Of a stretch of DNA of 64,000 nucleotides, positions 14,925 through 22,250 are shown piece after piece. The notes under the pieces were generated by a model that saw only the letters and a list, made by a program, of their open reading frames with translations, ran no database searches and had not been told where the DNA came from. The first letter of the stretch is position 1; every line of letters begins with the position of its first letter. Source of the DNA: Dolomitihabitans soli (lineage in GTDB: Bacteria > Actinomycetota > Actinomycetes > Streptosporangiales > Streptosporangiaceae); assembly GCF_022213955.1 (NCBI RefSeq), contig NZ_JAKNTW010000006.1, forward strand, positions 62,001 through 126,000, read 5' to 3'. The position numbers were made by a program, and so were the translations under genes.

Positions 14925-16139
14925 TCAGGACAGGCTGACCGGAAGGTCCTTGATGCCGTTGATGAAGTTGGAGCGGAGGCGGCGGGCCTCGCCGGTCTGG
15001 CGGAGGCCGGGGTAGCGGCGGGCGAGGGTCTCGAACAGGACGCGGAGTTCGAGCTTGGCCAGGTGGTTGCCGAGGCAGAAGTGCGCGCCGCCGCCGCCGA
15101 AGCCGATGTGCGGGTTGGGGTCGCGGCCGATGTCGAAGGTGTACGGCGAGGCGAAGACGGACTCGTCGCGGTTGGCCGAGGAGTAGAAGACCACGACCTT
15201 GTCGCCCTCGGCGACCGCCTGCGAGCCGATGGTGGTGTCGGCGGTGACGGTGCGGCGGAAGAGGTTGACCGGGGAGACCCAGCGGACGATCTCGTCGGAG
15301 GCGGTGCGGGCCAGGGCGGGGTCGGCGACCAGGCGTCGCCACTGCTCGGGCTCCTCGAAGAGGGCGAGCATCCCGCCCGAGGCGGCGTTGCGGGTCGTCT
15401 CGTTGCCCGCCACGATGAGCAACAGCACGAACAGGTCGAACTCGTCCTCGCTGAGCACCTCGCCGCCGTCGCCCGGCTGGATGAGCTTGGTGACGATGTC
15501 GTCACGCGGGTTCTCGCGGCGTTCGGCGGCGAGCCGGTTCGCGTAGGCGTAGATCTCCATCGCGGCGGCCGCGCCCTCTTCGGGCGACTCGGCGTAGTCG
15601 GCGTCTTCGGAGCCGATCATCCGGTTGGACCAGGTGAAGATCTTGTCGCGGTCCTCGACGGGGGCGCCGAGCAGCTCGCAGATCACGTAGAGGGGGAGGG
15701 GCGCGGCGATGTCGCGGACGAAGTCGACCTCGGGGAGGCGCTCGGCCTCGTCGAGCAGCGACTCGCAGATGTCCTGAATGTGCTTCTCCAGCGCGCCGAT
15801 GGCACGGGGGGTGAAGCCGCGGTTGACCAGGGAGCGCCGGCGGGTGTGCTCCGGCGGGTCCTGGTTGAGCATCATCATCTGCTGCAGCGCCCGCTGCTCC
15901 TCGGGCACCTCGTTGAACAGCGCGAGCCGCCGGCTGGAGGAGAACAGCTCCGAGTTGCGGGAGACCTGCACGACGTCGTCGAGTTTGGTGACGGCCCAGA
16001 AGCCGGGCCAGTCACGCTCGGGGTCGCCCTGGTGCCAGAAGACCGGGGAGTTGGCCCGCAGCCAGCGGAGCTGCTCGTGGGGGGCACCGTGCTCGGCGTA
16101 GTGATCCTGGTCGACGAGGTCGATGTCAGAGGGGTTCAT
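14925..16139 (-). CDS. Cytochrome P450 of the CYP124/125/142 group, probable steroid 26-hydroxylase
   Basis: The 404-residue P450 has the oxygen-activation helix AGNETTRN, the ExxR helix (DEIVRW), and the haem loop FGGGGAHFCLGNHLAKLEL with its cysteine ligand. The sequence is of the mycobacterial CYP124/125/142 type, whose members hydroxylate the terminal methyl of cholesterol or branched lipid chains. This fits its operators: an exact KstR-type site 51 bases and an exact KstR2-type site 24 bases upstream of the ATG. The gene stands alone, unlike cyp125 in mycobacteria, which is next to fadE28; here that operon is 19 kb away. Ferredoxin at 5476-5667 is a candidate redox partner. The exact CYP subfamily needs a phylogeny. 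Confidence 0.9.
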   Translation of the reverse strand: MNPSDIDLVDQDHYAEHGAPHEQLRWLRANSPVFWHQGDPERDWPGFWAVTKLDDVVQVSRNSELFSSSRRLALFNEVPEEQRALQQMMMLNQDPPEHTRRRSLVNRGFTPRAIGALEKHIQDICESLLDEAERLPEVDFVRDIAAPLPLYVICELLGAPVEDRDKIFTWSNRMIGSEDADYAESPEEGAAAAMEIYAYANRLAAERRENPRDDIVTKLIQPGDGGEVLSEDEFDLFVLLLIVAGNETTRNAASGGMLALFEEPEQWRRLVADPALARTASDEIVRWVSPVNLFRRTVTADTTIGSQAVAEGDKVVVFYSSANRDESVFASPYTFDIGRDPNPHIGFGGGGAHFCLGNHLAKLELRVLFETLARRYPGLRQTGEARRLRSNFINGIKDLPVSLS

Positions 16140-16162
16140 GCGGGCCGAGTACCTCCGACTTG

Positions 16163-16176
16163 ATCAAGCGCTTGGT
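16163..16176. promoter_or_regulatory. KstR2-type operator
   Basis: ATCAAGCGCTTGGT matches the published KstR2 motif ANCAAGNNCTTGNT at every fixed base. It lies 24 bases before the P450 start codon. KstR2 controls genes for the last steroid rings in mycobacteria; no kstR2 gene is in this window. Confidence 0.6.
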
Positions 16177-16189
16177 CAGAACGGCGTGC

Positions 16190-16203
16190 TGAAACGTGTT
16201 CTA
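16190..16203. promoter_or_regulatory. KstR-type operator of the P450 gene
   Basis: TGAAACGTGTTCTA matches TNNAACNNGTTNNA at every fixed base and lies 51 bases before the P450 start, 13 bases upstream of the KstR2-type site. Confidence 0.8.
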
Positions 16204-16306
16204 TTACGCGCGGAAGGGTAAGTCAAGACAAGGCCACCGTACCGCTGTCGCACGGTCACCTGAGACGATCTGGGCGCCAATTGGAGGACAGCTCACTTTT
16301 AAGTGC

Positions 16307-16352
16307 GTACGGCACCCGGCGTCCGTGGACCAATGGCACTCCAGCGCCCGTG
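16307..16352 (+). repeat. Dispersed intergenic repeat, copy 2
   Basis: Contains GTACGGCA then CGTCCGTGGACCAATGG and CACTCCAGCGCCCGTGGC, the same blocks as copies at 14820-14910 and 51151-51225 but with a shorter middle. It lies in the 370-base gap between the P450 promoter and the convergent end of the GntR gene; nothing else was recognised there. Confidence 0.72.
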
Positions 16353-16509
16353 GCTGATGGCCGCCCCACCTGCCCGCCGGCCATCCCCGTTGGTCGACAC
16401 GCGCCCGTCATATTGCTCGCGCCGGAAAGTCCATGTATCGAATGCTGCCCATGCTGGTGCGGCAAGGGATGGATTCAATACGTGACCGTTCAGAGAACGG
16501 CAGGAGCAG

Positions 16510-17310
16510 TCAGGTGAAGGTGGCGAGAATGGTGGCGAAGTCGAGCATGGTGGGCGCGGGGCGGCCGTTCGTCTCGGCGGTGCCCGCCGCCCGGACCTCG
16601 CCGTAGAGCGCGCCGATGTGGTGGACGGCCGCCTGGCGGACGGCGGCGGCGTCCCGCTTGACCAGCCCGGCGAGCATGGCCCGGTGATCGGGGTCGAACC
16701 GCTCGTCGGCCCGGCCCAGGGCGAGCGTGTGCTCGCGGAACTCGGCCATCTGCGGGACCAGCACCAGATACATCTGCAACAGCAGGTCGTTGTGGGCGGC
16801 GCGGATCAGGCTCTCGTGGACCAACTCGTCGGTGCGCACCAGCTCGTCCAGGTTGCCCTTGCGGCGGGCGGCCTCGTGCTCCCGGCAGCGCGCGGCCATG
16901 GCGTCGATGTCGGCCTGGGTGGCGCGGACGCAGGCCAGCCCGGAGGCGGCGAGCTCCAGCCCGATCCGCACTTCGAGGACCTCGGCGATGGCCGGGCCCT
17001 CGGTGGCGCTCCAGTGCGCGAACTGCGGGGTCGGCTCGGGCTCGGTGCGGTGCCGTACGAAGGTGCCGCGGCCGCGGACGACCTCGACCACGCCGAGCGT
17101 GTGCAGCTTGCGGATGGCCTCGCGCAGCGAACTGCGGCCGACCTGGAACTGGCGGGCCAGTTCGGGCTCGGAGGGGAGTTTGTCGCCGGGACGCAGGGCG
17201 CCGGAGTCGATCTCGGCCAGGAGTTGCTCGGCGATGACATCGGGTAGCGGAGTCCGGGCCAGCGGTTCGTAACGCAGGGTGTCACGGGCCGGTGCCTGGT
17301 CGGTGCTCAC
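16510..17310 (-). CDS. GntR-family (FadR subgroup) transcriptional regulator
   Basis: The 266-residue protein has an N-terminal winged helix (LRPGDKLPSEPELARQFQVGRSSLREAIRKLHTLGVVEVVRGRGTFV, about 40-83) and a C-terminal all-helical FCD ligand domain with the usual Asp/His metal ligands. The GTG at 17310 is chosen because the longer reading to 17415 runs over the promoter. It is divergent from the LLM-M20-transporter-molybdenum hydroxylase operon and probably represses it. The palindrome at 17341-17354 is a candidate operator. Ligand unknown. Confidence 0.9.
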   Translation of the reverse strand: MSTDQAPARDTLRYEPLARTPLPDVIAEQLLAEIDSGALRPGDKLPSEPELARQFQVGRSSLREAIRKLHTLGVVEVVRGRGTFVRHRTEPEPTPQFAHWSATEGPAIAEVLEVRIGLELAASGLACVRATQADIDAMAARCREHEAARRKGNLDELVRTDELVHESLIRAAHNDLLLQMYLVLVPQMAEFREHTLALGRADERFDPDHRAMLAGLVKRDAAAVRQAAVHHIGALYGEVRAAGTAETNGRPAPTMLDFATILATFT

Positions 17311-17340
17311 CAGAACATTGTGCCACAGCGATTGACTGAT

Positions 17341-17354
17341 GTCTGACAGCAGAC
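17341..17354. promoter_or_regulatory. Candidate GntR operator
   Basis: GTCTG-ACAG-CAGAC is a 14-bp palindrome with 5-base arms in the divergent promoter, 31 bases before the GntR start and 52 before the LLM gene start. No second copy was found in the window, so the assignment rests on position alone. Confidence 0.45.
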
Positions 17355-17405
17355 TAGTTTGCCGACCTAATCGCAGATGAGGACACCAGAGCAGAGGTGA
17401 ATCGT

Positions 17406-18440
17406 GTGAGCACACGACTCAAGATCGGCGTCCGCTTCCCCCCGGCGACGCGCGCGGACCAGGTGGCGGCGGAGGTACGGCGCGCCGAGGAACACGGATT
17501 CGACGTGGCCTGGATCGCCGACTCCCAGTTGTTGTGGCGCGACGTCTACGCCGTGATGGCGCTCGCCGCGACCCGGACCGACACCATCGAACTGGCCACC
17601 GCCGTCACCAACGTCGTCACCCGCCATCCCACCGTGGTGGCCTCCGGCATCAACACCGTCGCGGAGCTGGCGCCCGGTCGCGTGGTGCTCGGCCTGGGCA
17701 CGGGAGACAGCTCGGTGAAGCCGCTGGGCATCCGGCCCACCAAGCGGGCCGAGCTGCGCGCGGCCATCGAGGAGATCCGCGGGCTGCTCAGCGGTGGTGA
17801 GCGGGACTACGGCGAGCGGCGGCTCCGGCTGCGCGACGCCCGGGGAACCGTGCCGGTGCACATCGCGGCCAGCGGCCCGCGCACGCTGGAACTGGCCGGC
17901 GAGATCGCCGACGGCGTCGTCACCCTGGCCGGCATCTCGCCGGAGACCCTCGACCAGACGAGGAAGTCCGTGGCGACGGGCATGGCCGGGGCGGAGCGGG
18001 ACTTCGAGTTCACCGTCGGCGCCTTCTGCAAGGTCACCGACGACCTGGAACGTGACGCGGCCGTGCTGAAGCCGATCTGCCTGCACATGGCGACCATCGG
18101 CGGCCAGGAGTTCCTCCGGCTGGCCGGGATCGAGCTGGCCCCGCCGCCCAAGGTGCCCGAGGTCTATCCCGACATGGTGCACGCCGAAGACTGGGAGCTG
18201 GCGATCAAGCACGCCTCGAAGTGGGTGACCGACGAGATGGCGGTCCGCTTCGCGCAGACGTTCTGCCTGTTCGGCACCGTCGACGACATCCTGGTCCGGG
18301 CGAGGCGGGCGGTCGAGCTCGGCGCGACCGGCTTCTACCTCCGGCACGTGGGCAACTACACGCTGCCCAGCGAGCTGATCGAGAGCTTCGGCGGCGACGT
18401 GCTGCCCCGGCTTCGCGCGGACACGGCGGCGACCTCATGA
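17406..18440 (+). CDS. LLM-class (luciferase-like) flavin/F420-dependent oxidoreductase
   Basis: The 344-residue protein has the TIM-barrel pattern of bacterial luciferase-like monooxygenases and F420-dependent reductases: FDVAWIADSQLLWRDVY near residue 35, LATAVTNVVTRHP, LAPGRVVLGLGTGDS and PVHIAASGPRTLELAGEIADGVV. I chose the GTG at 17406 because AGAGG lies about eight bases ahead; a GTG at 17397 overlaps that signal. First gene of a six-gene operon. Together with the hydrolase-like and molybdenum hydroxylase partners it suggests oxidative opening of an imported heterocycle, a guess based on context. Confidence 0.87.
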   Translation: MSTRLKIGVRFPPATRADQVAAEVRRAEEHGFDVAWIADSQLLWRDVYAVMALAATRTDTIELATAVTNVVTRHPTVVASGINTVAELAPGRVVLGLGTGDSSVKPLGIRPTKRAELRAAIEEIRGLLSGGERDYGERRLRLRDARGTVPVHIAASGPRTLELAGEIADGVVTLAGISPETLDQTRKSVATGMAGAERDFEFTVGAFCKVTDDLERDAAVLKPICLHMATIGGQEFLRLAGIELAPPPKVPEVYPDMVHAEDWELAIKHASKWVTDEMAVRFAQTFCLFGTVDDILVRARRAVELGATGFYLRHVGNYTLPSELIESFGGDVLPRLRADTAATS

Positions 18441-19615
18441 CCGGCGAATACGTGGTGGACGCCCTCGCGGCGCTCGCCCGGGTGCCCTCCGCCGTGCCGC
18501 TGGGCGCGGAGACGCTCATGGAGCCCGACCACCCGATCCTCACCGACTACGTGCAGGGATCCCTGCGCCCCGCGTTCCTGGCGGCCGGCGCGCTCGACAT
18601 CATCGACCTCCCCCGCAACCAGTTCGCGGTACGGCTGGGCGACGGCCAGGGCCCCACCCTGGCGCTGATGGCCTACACGCCGACGCAGCACCACAACCTG
18701 ATGGCCGACCCCTGGTCGGGCGCCATCCGCACGCCGATCGAGCTCGGCGTCGACGAGCCGTGCCTGTTCGGCCAGGGAGTGTCGCAGAACAAGGCGCACC
18801 AGGCGTGCCTGCTGGACCTCGCCCGGTGGATCGTGGCCGAGCGCGTCCCGTTGCACGGCACCCTGCTGCTCTGCGTCAACAACGAGGGACGCAGCAGCCA
18901 CGACTGCTCGTGGGCGATGCTCGACGCCCTGCCGCACACCCCCGACCTCGTCGTGCAGCTCTTCTGCACCGGCTTCGAGGTGTCGATCGGGAACCGCGGC
19001 CGGGTCGACGTGCTCATCGACGTCAAGGGCAAGGCGACGCACTCCTCGGTCCCGCCGGACGGCGGCCGGGTCATCGACACCGTCGCCGACGTCGTCACCC
19101 GGCTGCGCGCACTCGACGAGAAGGCGCGGACCCGATCCCATCCGGAGCTGGGCCACGAGCAGGTCGTGCCGTACCTGGTGAGTTACGAGCCGCTGGCCCC
19201 GCACACGCTGCCCGAGTCGGCGCGGATCACGGTGGACCGGCGGCTGGTGCCGGGCACCGACCCGGTCGCGGCGGCCGCCGAGATCGGCGCGGCCCTGCAG
19301 GACCTGGCGGCGGGCGGCTGCGACATCGACGTCCGGGCGGGCGTCACCATGCTGCCCGCCTACCTCCCGCCCGAGCGGCGGGACGTGCTCGGCCCGCTCG
19401 ACGCCGCGATCCGCGCCCGGCTCGGCGAGCCCCGGCACGGCGTCTACGGCGGTACCTTCGACGCCGGCGGCCCGTCCGAGATGGGCATCCCCACCGTCAT
19501 GTTCGGCGTCCCCGCCGAGGGTGACCTGCTCGGCGACGACTACGTGCGGCTATCTGCCCTCCGCGACGAGGCCGCCGTGCTCCGTGACACAGTCACCCGG
19601 TTCCTGGAGGCGTGA
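18437..19615 (+). CDS. M20-family peptidase/amidohydrolase-like protein lacking usual zinc ligands
   Basis: The 392-residue protein aligns with M20 metallohydrolases (ArgE/DapE/carboxypeptidase G2) in the dimerisation region KGKATHSSVPPDGGRVID and the C-terminal GTFDAGGPSEMGIPTVMFGV. The metal-binding motifs are altered: the usual GHxD is YTPTQHHN (80-87), the usual GRGxxDxKG is GQGVSQNKAH (112-121), and the usual EE is NNEG (148-151). The enzyme may bind metal differently or act in a new way. The ATG overlaps the LLM stop (ATGA), so the two are coupled. Confidence 0.8.
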   Translation: MTGEYVVDALAALARVPSAVPLGAETLMEPDHPILTDYVQGSLRPAFLAAGALDIIDLPRNQFAVRLGDGQGPTLALMAYTPTQHHNLMADPWSGAIRTPIELGVDEPCLFGQGVSQNKAHQACLLDLARWIVAERVPLHGTLLLCVNNEGRSSHDCSWAMLDALPHTPDLVVQLFCTGFEVSIGNRGRVDVLIDVKGKATHSSVPPDGGRVIDTVADVVTRLRALDEKARTRSHPELGHEQVVPYLVSYEPLAPHTLPESARITVDRRLVPGTDPVAAAAEIGAALQDLAAGGCDIDVRAGVTMLPAYLPPERRDVLGPLDAAIRARLGEPRHGVYGGTFDAGGPSEMGIPTVMFGVPAEGDLLGDDYVRLSALRDEAAVLRDTVTRFLEA

Positions 19616-19620
19616 GCATC

Positions 19621-20928
19621 ATGGCCCACCGATCGAGTTCCACCAGGGTCGTCCTCGCCAGCCTCGCCGGCACGACGATCGAATGGTACGAGTTCTTCAT
19701 CTACGGCACCGCCGCCGTCCTGGTGTTCGACAAGCTCTTCTTCCCCAGCTACGACGACTTCGTGGGGACGCTGCTCTCGCTGTCTACGTTCGCCCTCGCG
19801 TTCGTGGCGAGGCCGATCGGCGGCGCGCTGTTCGGGCACTTCGGCGACCGGATCGGCCGCAAGTCGATGCTGGTCGTCACCCTGTGCCTGATGGGCGGGG
19901 CGACGCTGTGCATCGGCCTGCTGCCGACCTACGACTCGATCGGCGCCGCCGCCCCGATCCTGCTCGTCCTGCTCCGCATCGTGCAGGGCCTCTCCCTCGG
20001 CGGCGAGTACGGCGGAGCCGTGCTGATGAGCGTCGAGCACGCCGCCCGCTCCCGCCGGGGGTTCTTCGGCGCCCTGGTGAACACCGGCGCGGCCTGGGGG
20101 CTGCTGCTGGCCAACCTGGTCTTCCTGCTCACCTCGCAGCTCTCCGACGAGTCCTTCCTCACCTGGGGCTGGCGGGTGCCGTTCCTGCTCAGCGCGATCC
20201 TGGTCGGCCTCGGCCTGCTCATCAGGCTCAAGCTGGCGGAGAGCCCGGACTTCCAGCAGGTCAAGGACAGCGGCGAGGTCAGGAAGGCGCCGCTCGCCGA
20301 GGTGCTCACCAAGCACTGGTCCCGGGTGCTGCTGATGTGCCTGGCCTACATTCCGGCCGGCGCGACCTTCTACATCGCCACGGTCTACTCGCTCAGCTTC
20401 GGCGAGAAGCAACTCGGCATGGACCGGAACATGATCCTGGAGCTGGTCCTGCTGGTGAACGTGTTCACCATCGTGGCCATCCCGTTCTTCGGCTGGCTGT
20501 CCGACCGGGTGGACCGGAAGAAGATCTTCTGGATCGGCATCGTGGGGATGGCGGCGCTGCCGTACGTGTGGTTCAGCACCTTCCAGAGCGGGTCCTTCGG
20601 GTTGATGCTGCTCGGGTTCGTGCTGCTGTTCATCCCGTACGCCGCGAACTACGGCACGATGCCGACGTTCTTCGCGCACGTCTTCCCGCCCGCCGTGCGC
20701 TACACCGGCATGTCGGTCGGCTACACGCTGGGGACCGTGTTCGGCAGCGGGCTGGCGCCGATCATCGCCACCTGGCTGTTCGACTCGACCGGGTCGTGGT
20801 CGGCCATCGCGATCTACATGACCGCGGCCGGCGTGGTCGGGGCGGTGGCCACGATCTTCCTCACCGAGCGGCACGCGGACCCGGCGACGGCGGCGGTGGA
20901 CCCGGCCCCCGAGGCGGGCCGGGTATGA
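19621..20928 (+). CDS. MHS-family MFS transporter (metabolite:H+ symporter)
   Basis: The 435-residue membrane protein has twelve predicted hydrophobic segments and the metabolite:H+ symporter signatures: an N-terminal TTIEWYEFFIYG, the A-loop FGHFGDRIGRKSMLV, VQGLSLGGEYGGA and FFGWLSDRVDRKK. Family members import organic acids, proline, betaine or shikimate-like compounds. It probably imports the substrate of this operon. The ATG at 19621 has GGAGG eleven bases upstream; a GTG at 19612 overlapping the previous stop is an alternative. Confidence 0.92.
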   Translation: MAHRSSSTRVVLASLAGTTIEWYEFFIYGTAAVLVFDKLFFPSYDDFVGTLLSLSTFALAFVARPIGGALFGHFGDRIGRKSMLVVTLCLMGGATLCIGLLPTYDSIGAAAPILLVLLRIVQGLSLGGEYGGAVLMSVEHAARSRRGFFGALVNTGAAWGLLLANLVFLLTSQLSDESFLTWGWRVPFLLSAILVGLGLLIRLKLAESPDFQQVKDSGEVRKAPLAEVLTKHWSRVLLMCLAYIPAGATFYIATVYSLSFGEKQLGMDRNMILELVLLVNVFTIVAIPFFGWLSDRVDRKKIFWIGIVGMAALPYVWFSTFQSGSFGLMLLGFVLLFIPYAANYGTMPTFFAHVFPPAVRYTGMSVGYTLGTVFGSGLAPIIATWLFDSTGSWSAIAIYMTAAGVVGAVATIFLTERHADPATAAVDPAPEAGRV

Positions 20929-21782
20929 CGGGGTTCCACACGGCGGCCGATCTGCGGCACGCCTGCGAGCTGAAGGCCGCGCATCCGGACGCCACCCTGA
21001 TCGCGGGCGGCACGGACGTCATGGTCGGGCTGAACTTCGGGCACACCTCCCCGGCGGCGCTGCTCGACGTCAGCCGGGTGCCCGAACTGCGGGAGTGGTC
21101 GCGGGAGGACGACACGATCGTCCTCGGCGCGGGCGTGCCGTACACGCGGATCGTGGACGAGCTGGGCGGCGCGCTGCCCGGCCTGGCGCGGGCGGCGCGG
21201 ACGATCGGGTCCGCGCAGATCCGCAACCGGGCGACCGTGGGCGGGAACCTCGGTACGGCGTCGCCGGCCGGGGACGCGTTGCCCCCGCTGCTCGCGGCGC
21301 GGGCCTCGATCGAGCTCGCCTCGCTGCGCGGGACGCGCCGGGTGCCCGCCCGTGACTTCTTCCTCGGCCCGGGACGGTCCGTGCTGGCGGACGACGAGAT
21401 CGTGGCGGCGGTGCGGATCCCCGTGGCTGCGGGGGCGGAGCAGTTCGCCAAGCTCGGGCCGCGGAACGCGATGGTGATCGCGGTCGCGTCCGTGGCCGTG
21501 ACGCTGGATCCGCCGCGCCGCCGGGTGGGCTGTGCCGTCGGCTCGGCGGCGCCCACCCCCGTGGTGGCCGGGGACGCCGAGACGTTCGCGGGCGCCGAGC
21601 TCGACTGGGACGGCCGCCGCGAGCTGCCGGCATCGGTCACGGCGCGGTTCGCCGAACTCGCGGCGGCCGCCACGGCACCCATCGACGACGTGCGGGGAAC
21701 CGCGGGCTACCGCCGGCACGCGGTGGCCGTACTCGCCCGGCGCACGCTCACGTGGGCCTGGCAGGAATACCGGAGGAGCTGA
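20925..21782 (+). CDS. Molybdenum hydroxylase FAD-binding subunit (xanthine dehydrogenase family, subunit M)
   Basis: The 285-residue protein has the two flavin-binding motifs of the CoxM/XdhB family, LIAGGTDVMVGL near residue 24 and the QIRNRATVGGNLGTASPAGD block near 97, with the C-terminal CO-dehydrogenase flavoprotein domain after. It carries electrons from the molybdenum and iron-sulphur subunits encoded next. The start overlaps the transporter stop (ATGA). Confidence 0.93.
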   Translation: MTGFHTAADLRHACELKAAHPDATLIAGGTDVMVGLNFGHTSPAALLDVSRVPELREWSREDDTIVLGAGVPYTRIVDELGGALPGLARAARTIGSAQIRNRATVGGNLGTASPAGDALPPLLAARASIELASLRGTRRVPARDFFLGPGRSVLADDEIVAAVRIPVAAGAEQFAKLGPRNAMVIAVASVAVTLDPPRRRVGCAVGSAAPTPVVAGDAETFAGAELDWDGRRELPASVTARFAELAAAATAPIDDVRGTAGYRRHAVAVLARRTLTWAWQEYRRS

Positions 21783-21785
21783 CTG

Positions 21786-22250
21786 ATGCGGGTCGATCTT
21801 GAGGTGAACGGGGTTCGACGGAGCCTCGACGGCGTGCGGGAGGGGGAGAGCCTGCTCCATCTGCTGCGTGAGCGGGTGGGCCTCCCCGGTTCCAAGAACG
21901 CCTGCGAACAGGGGGAGTGCGGCTCCTGCACCGTCTACCTCGACGAGACGGCGGTCTGCGCGTGCCTGGTGGCCGCCGGGCAGGCGCAGGACTCACGGGT
22001 GGTGACGGTCGAAGGGCTGGCCGACGGCGCCGAGCTGCACCCGGTGCAGCGGGCGTTCGTCGAGGCGGGAGCCGTACAGTGCGGGTTCTGCACCCCCGGC
22101 CTGGTGGTCACGGTGCACGATCTGCTGGCCCGCACGTCCGACCCCGGCGAGGCGGAGATCCGCGAGGCCCTGGCCGGCAACCTGTGCCGCTGCACCGGCT
22201 ACGAGAAGATCTTCGACGCCGTACGGCTGGCCGCGGGGGAGGCACGATGA
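21786..22250 (+). CDS. Molybdenum hydroxylase 2Fe-2S subunit
   Basis: The 154-residue protein is the small iron-sulphur subunit. Four plant-type ferredoxin cysteines are in the run CEQGECGSC and the later CACLVA, and the second cluster uses CGFCTPG and CRCTGYEKI. Starts three bases after the preceding stop with GGAGC ahead, and overlaps the large subunit by four bases. Confidence 0.95.
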   Translation: MRVDLEVNGVRRSLDGVREGESLLHLLRERVGLPGSKNACEQGECGSCTVYLDETAVCACLVAAGQAQDSRVVTVEGLADGAELHPVQRAFVEAGAVQCGFCTPGLVVTVHDLLARTSDPGEAEIREALAGNLCRCTGYEKIFDAVRLAAGEAR

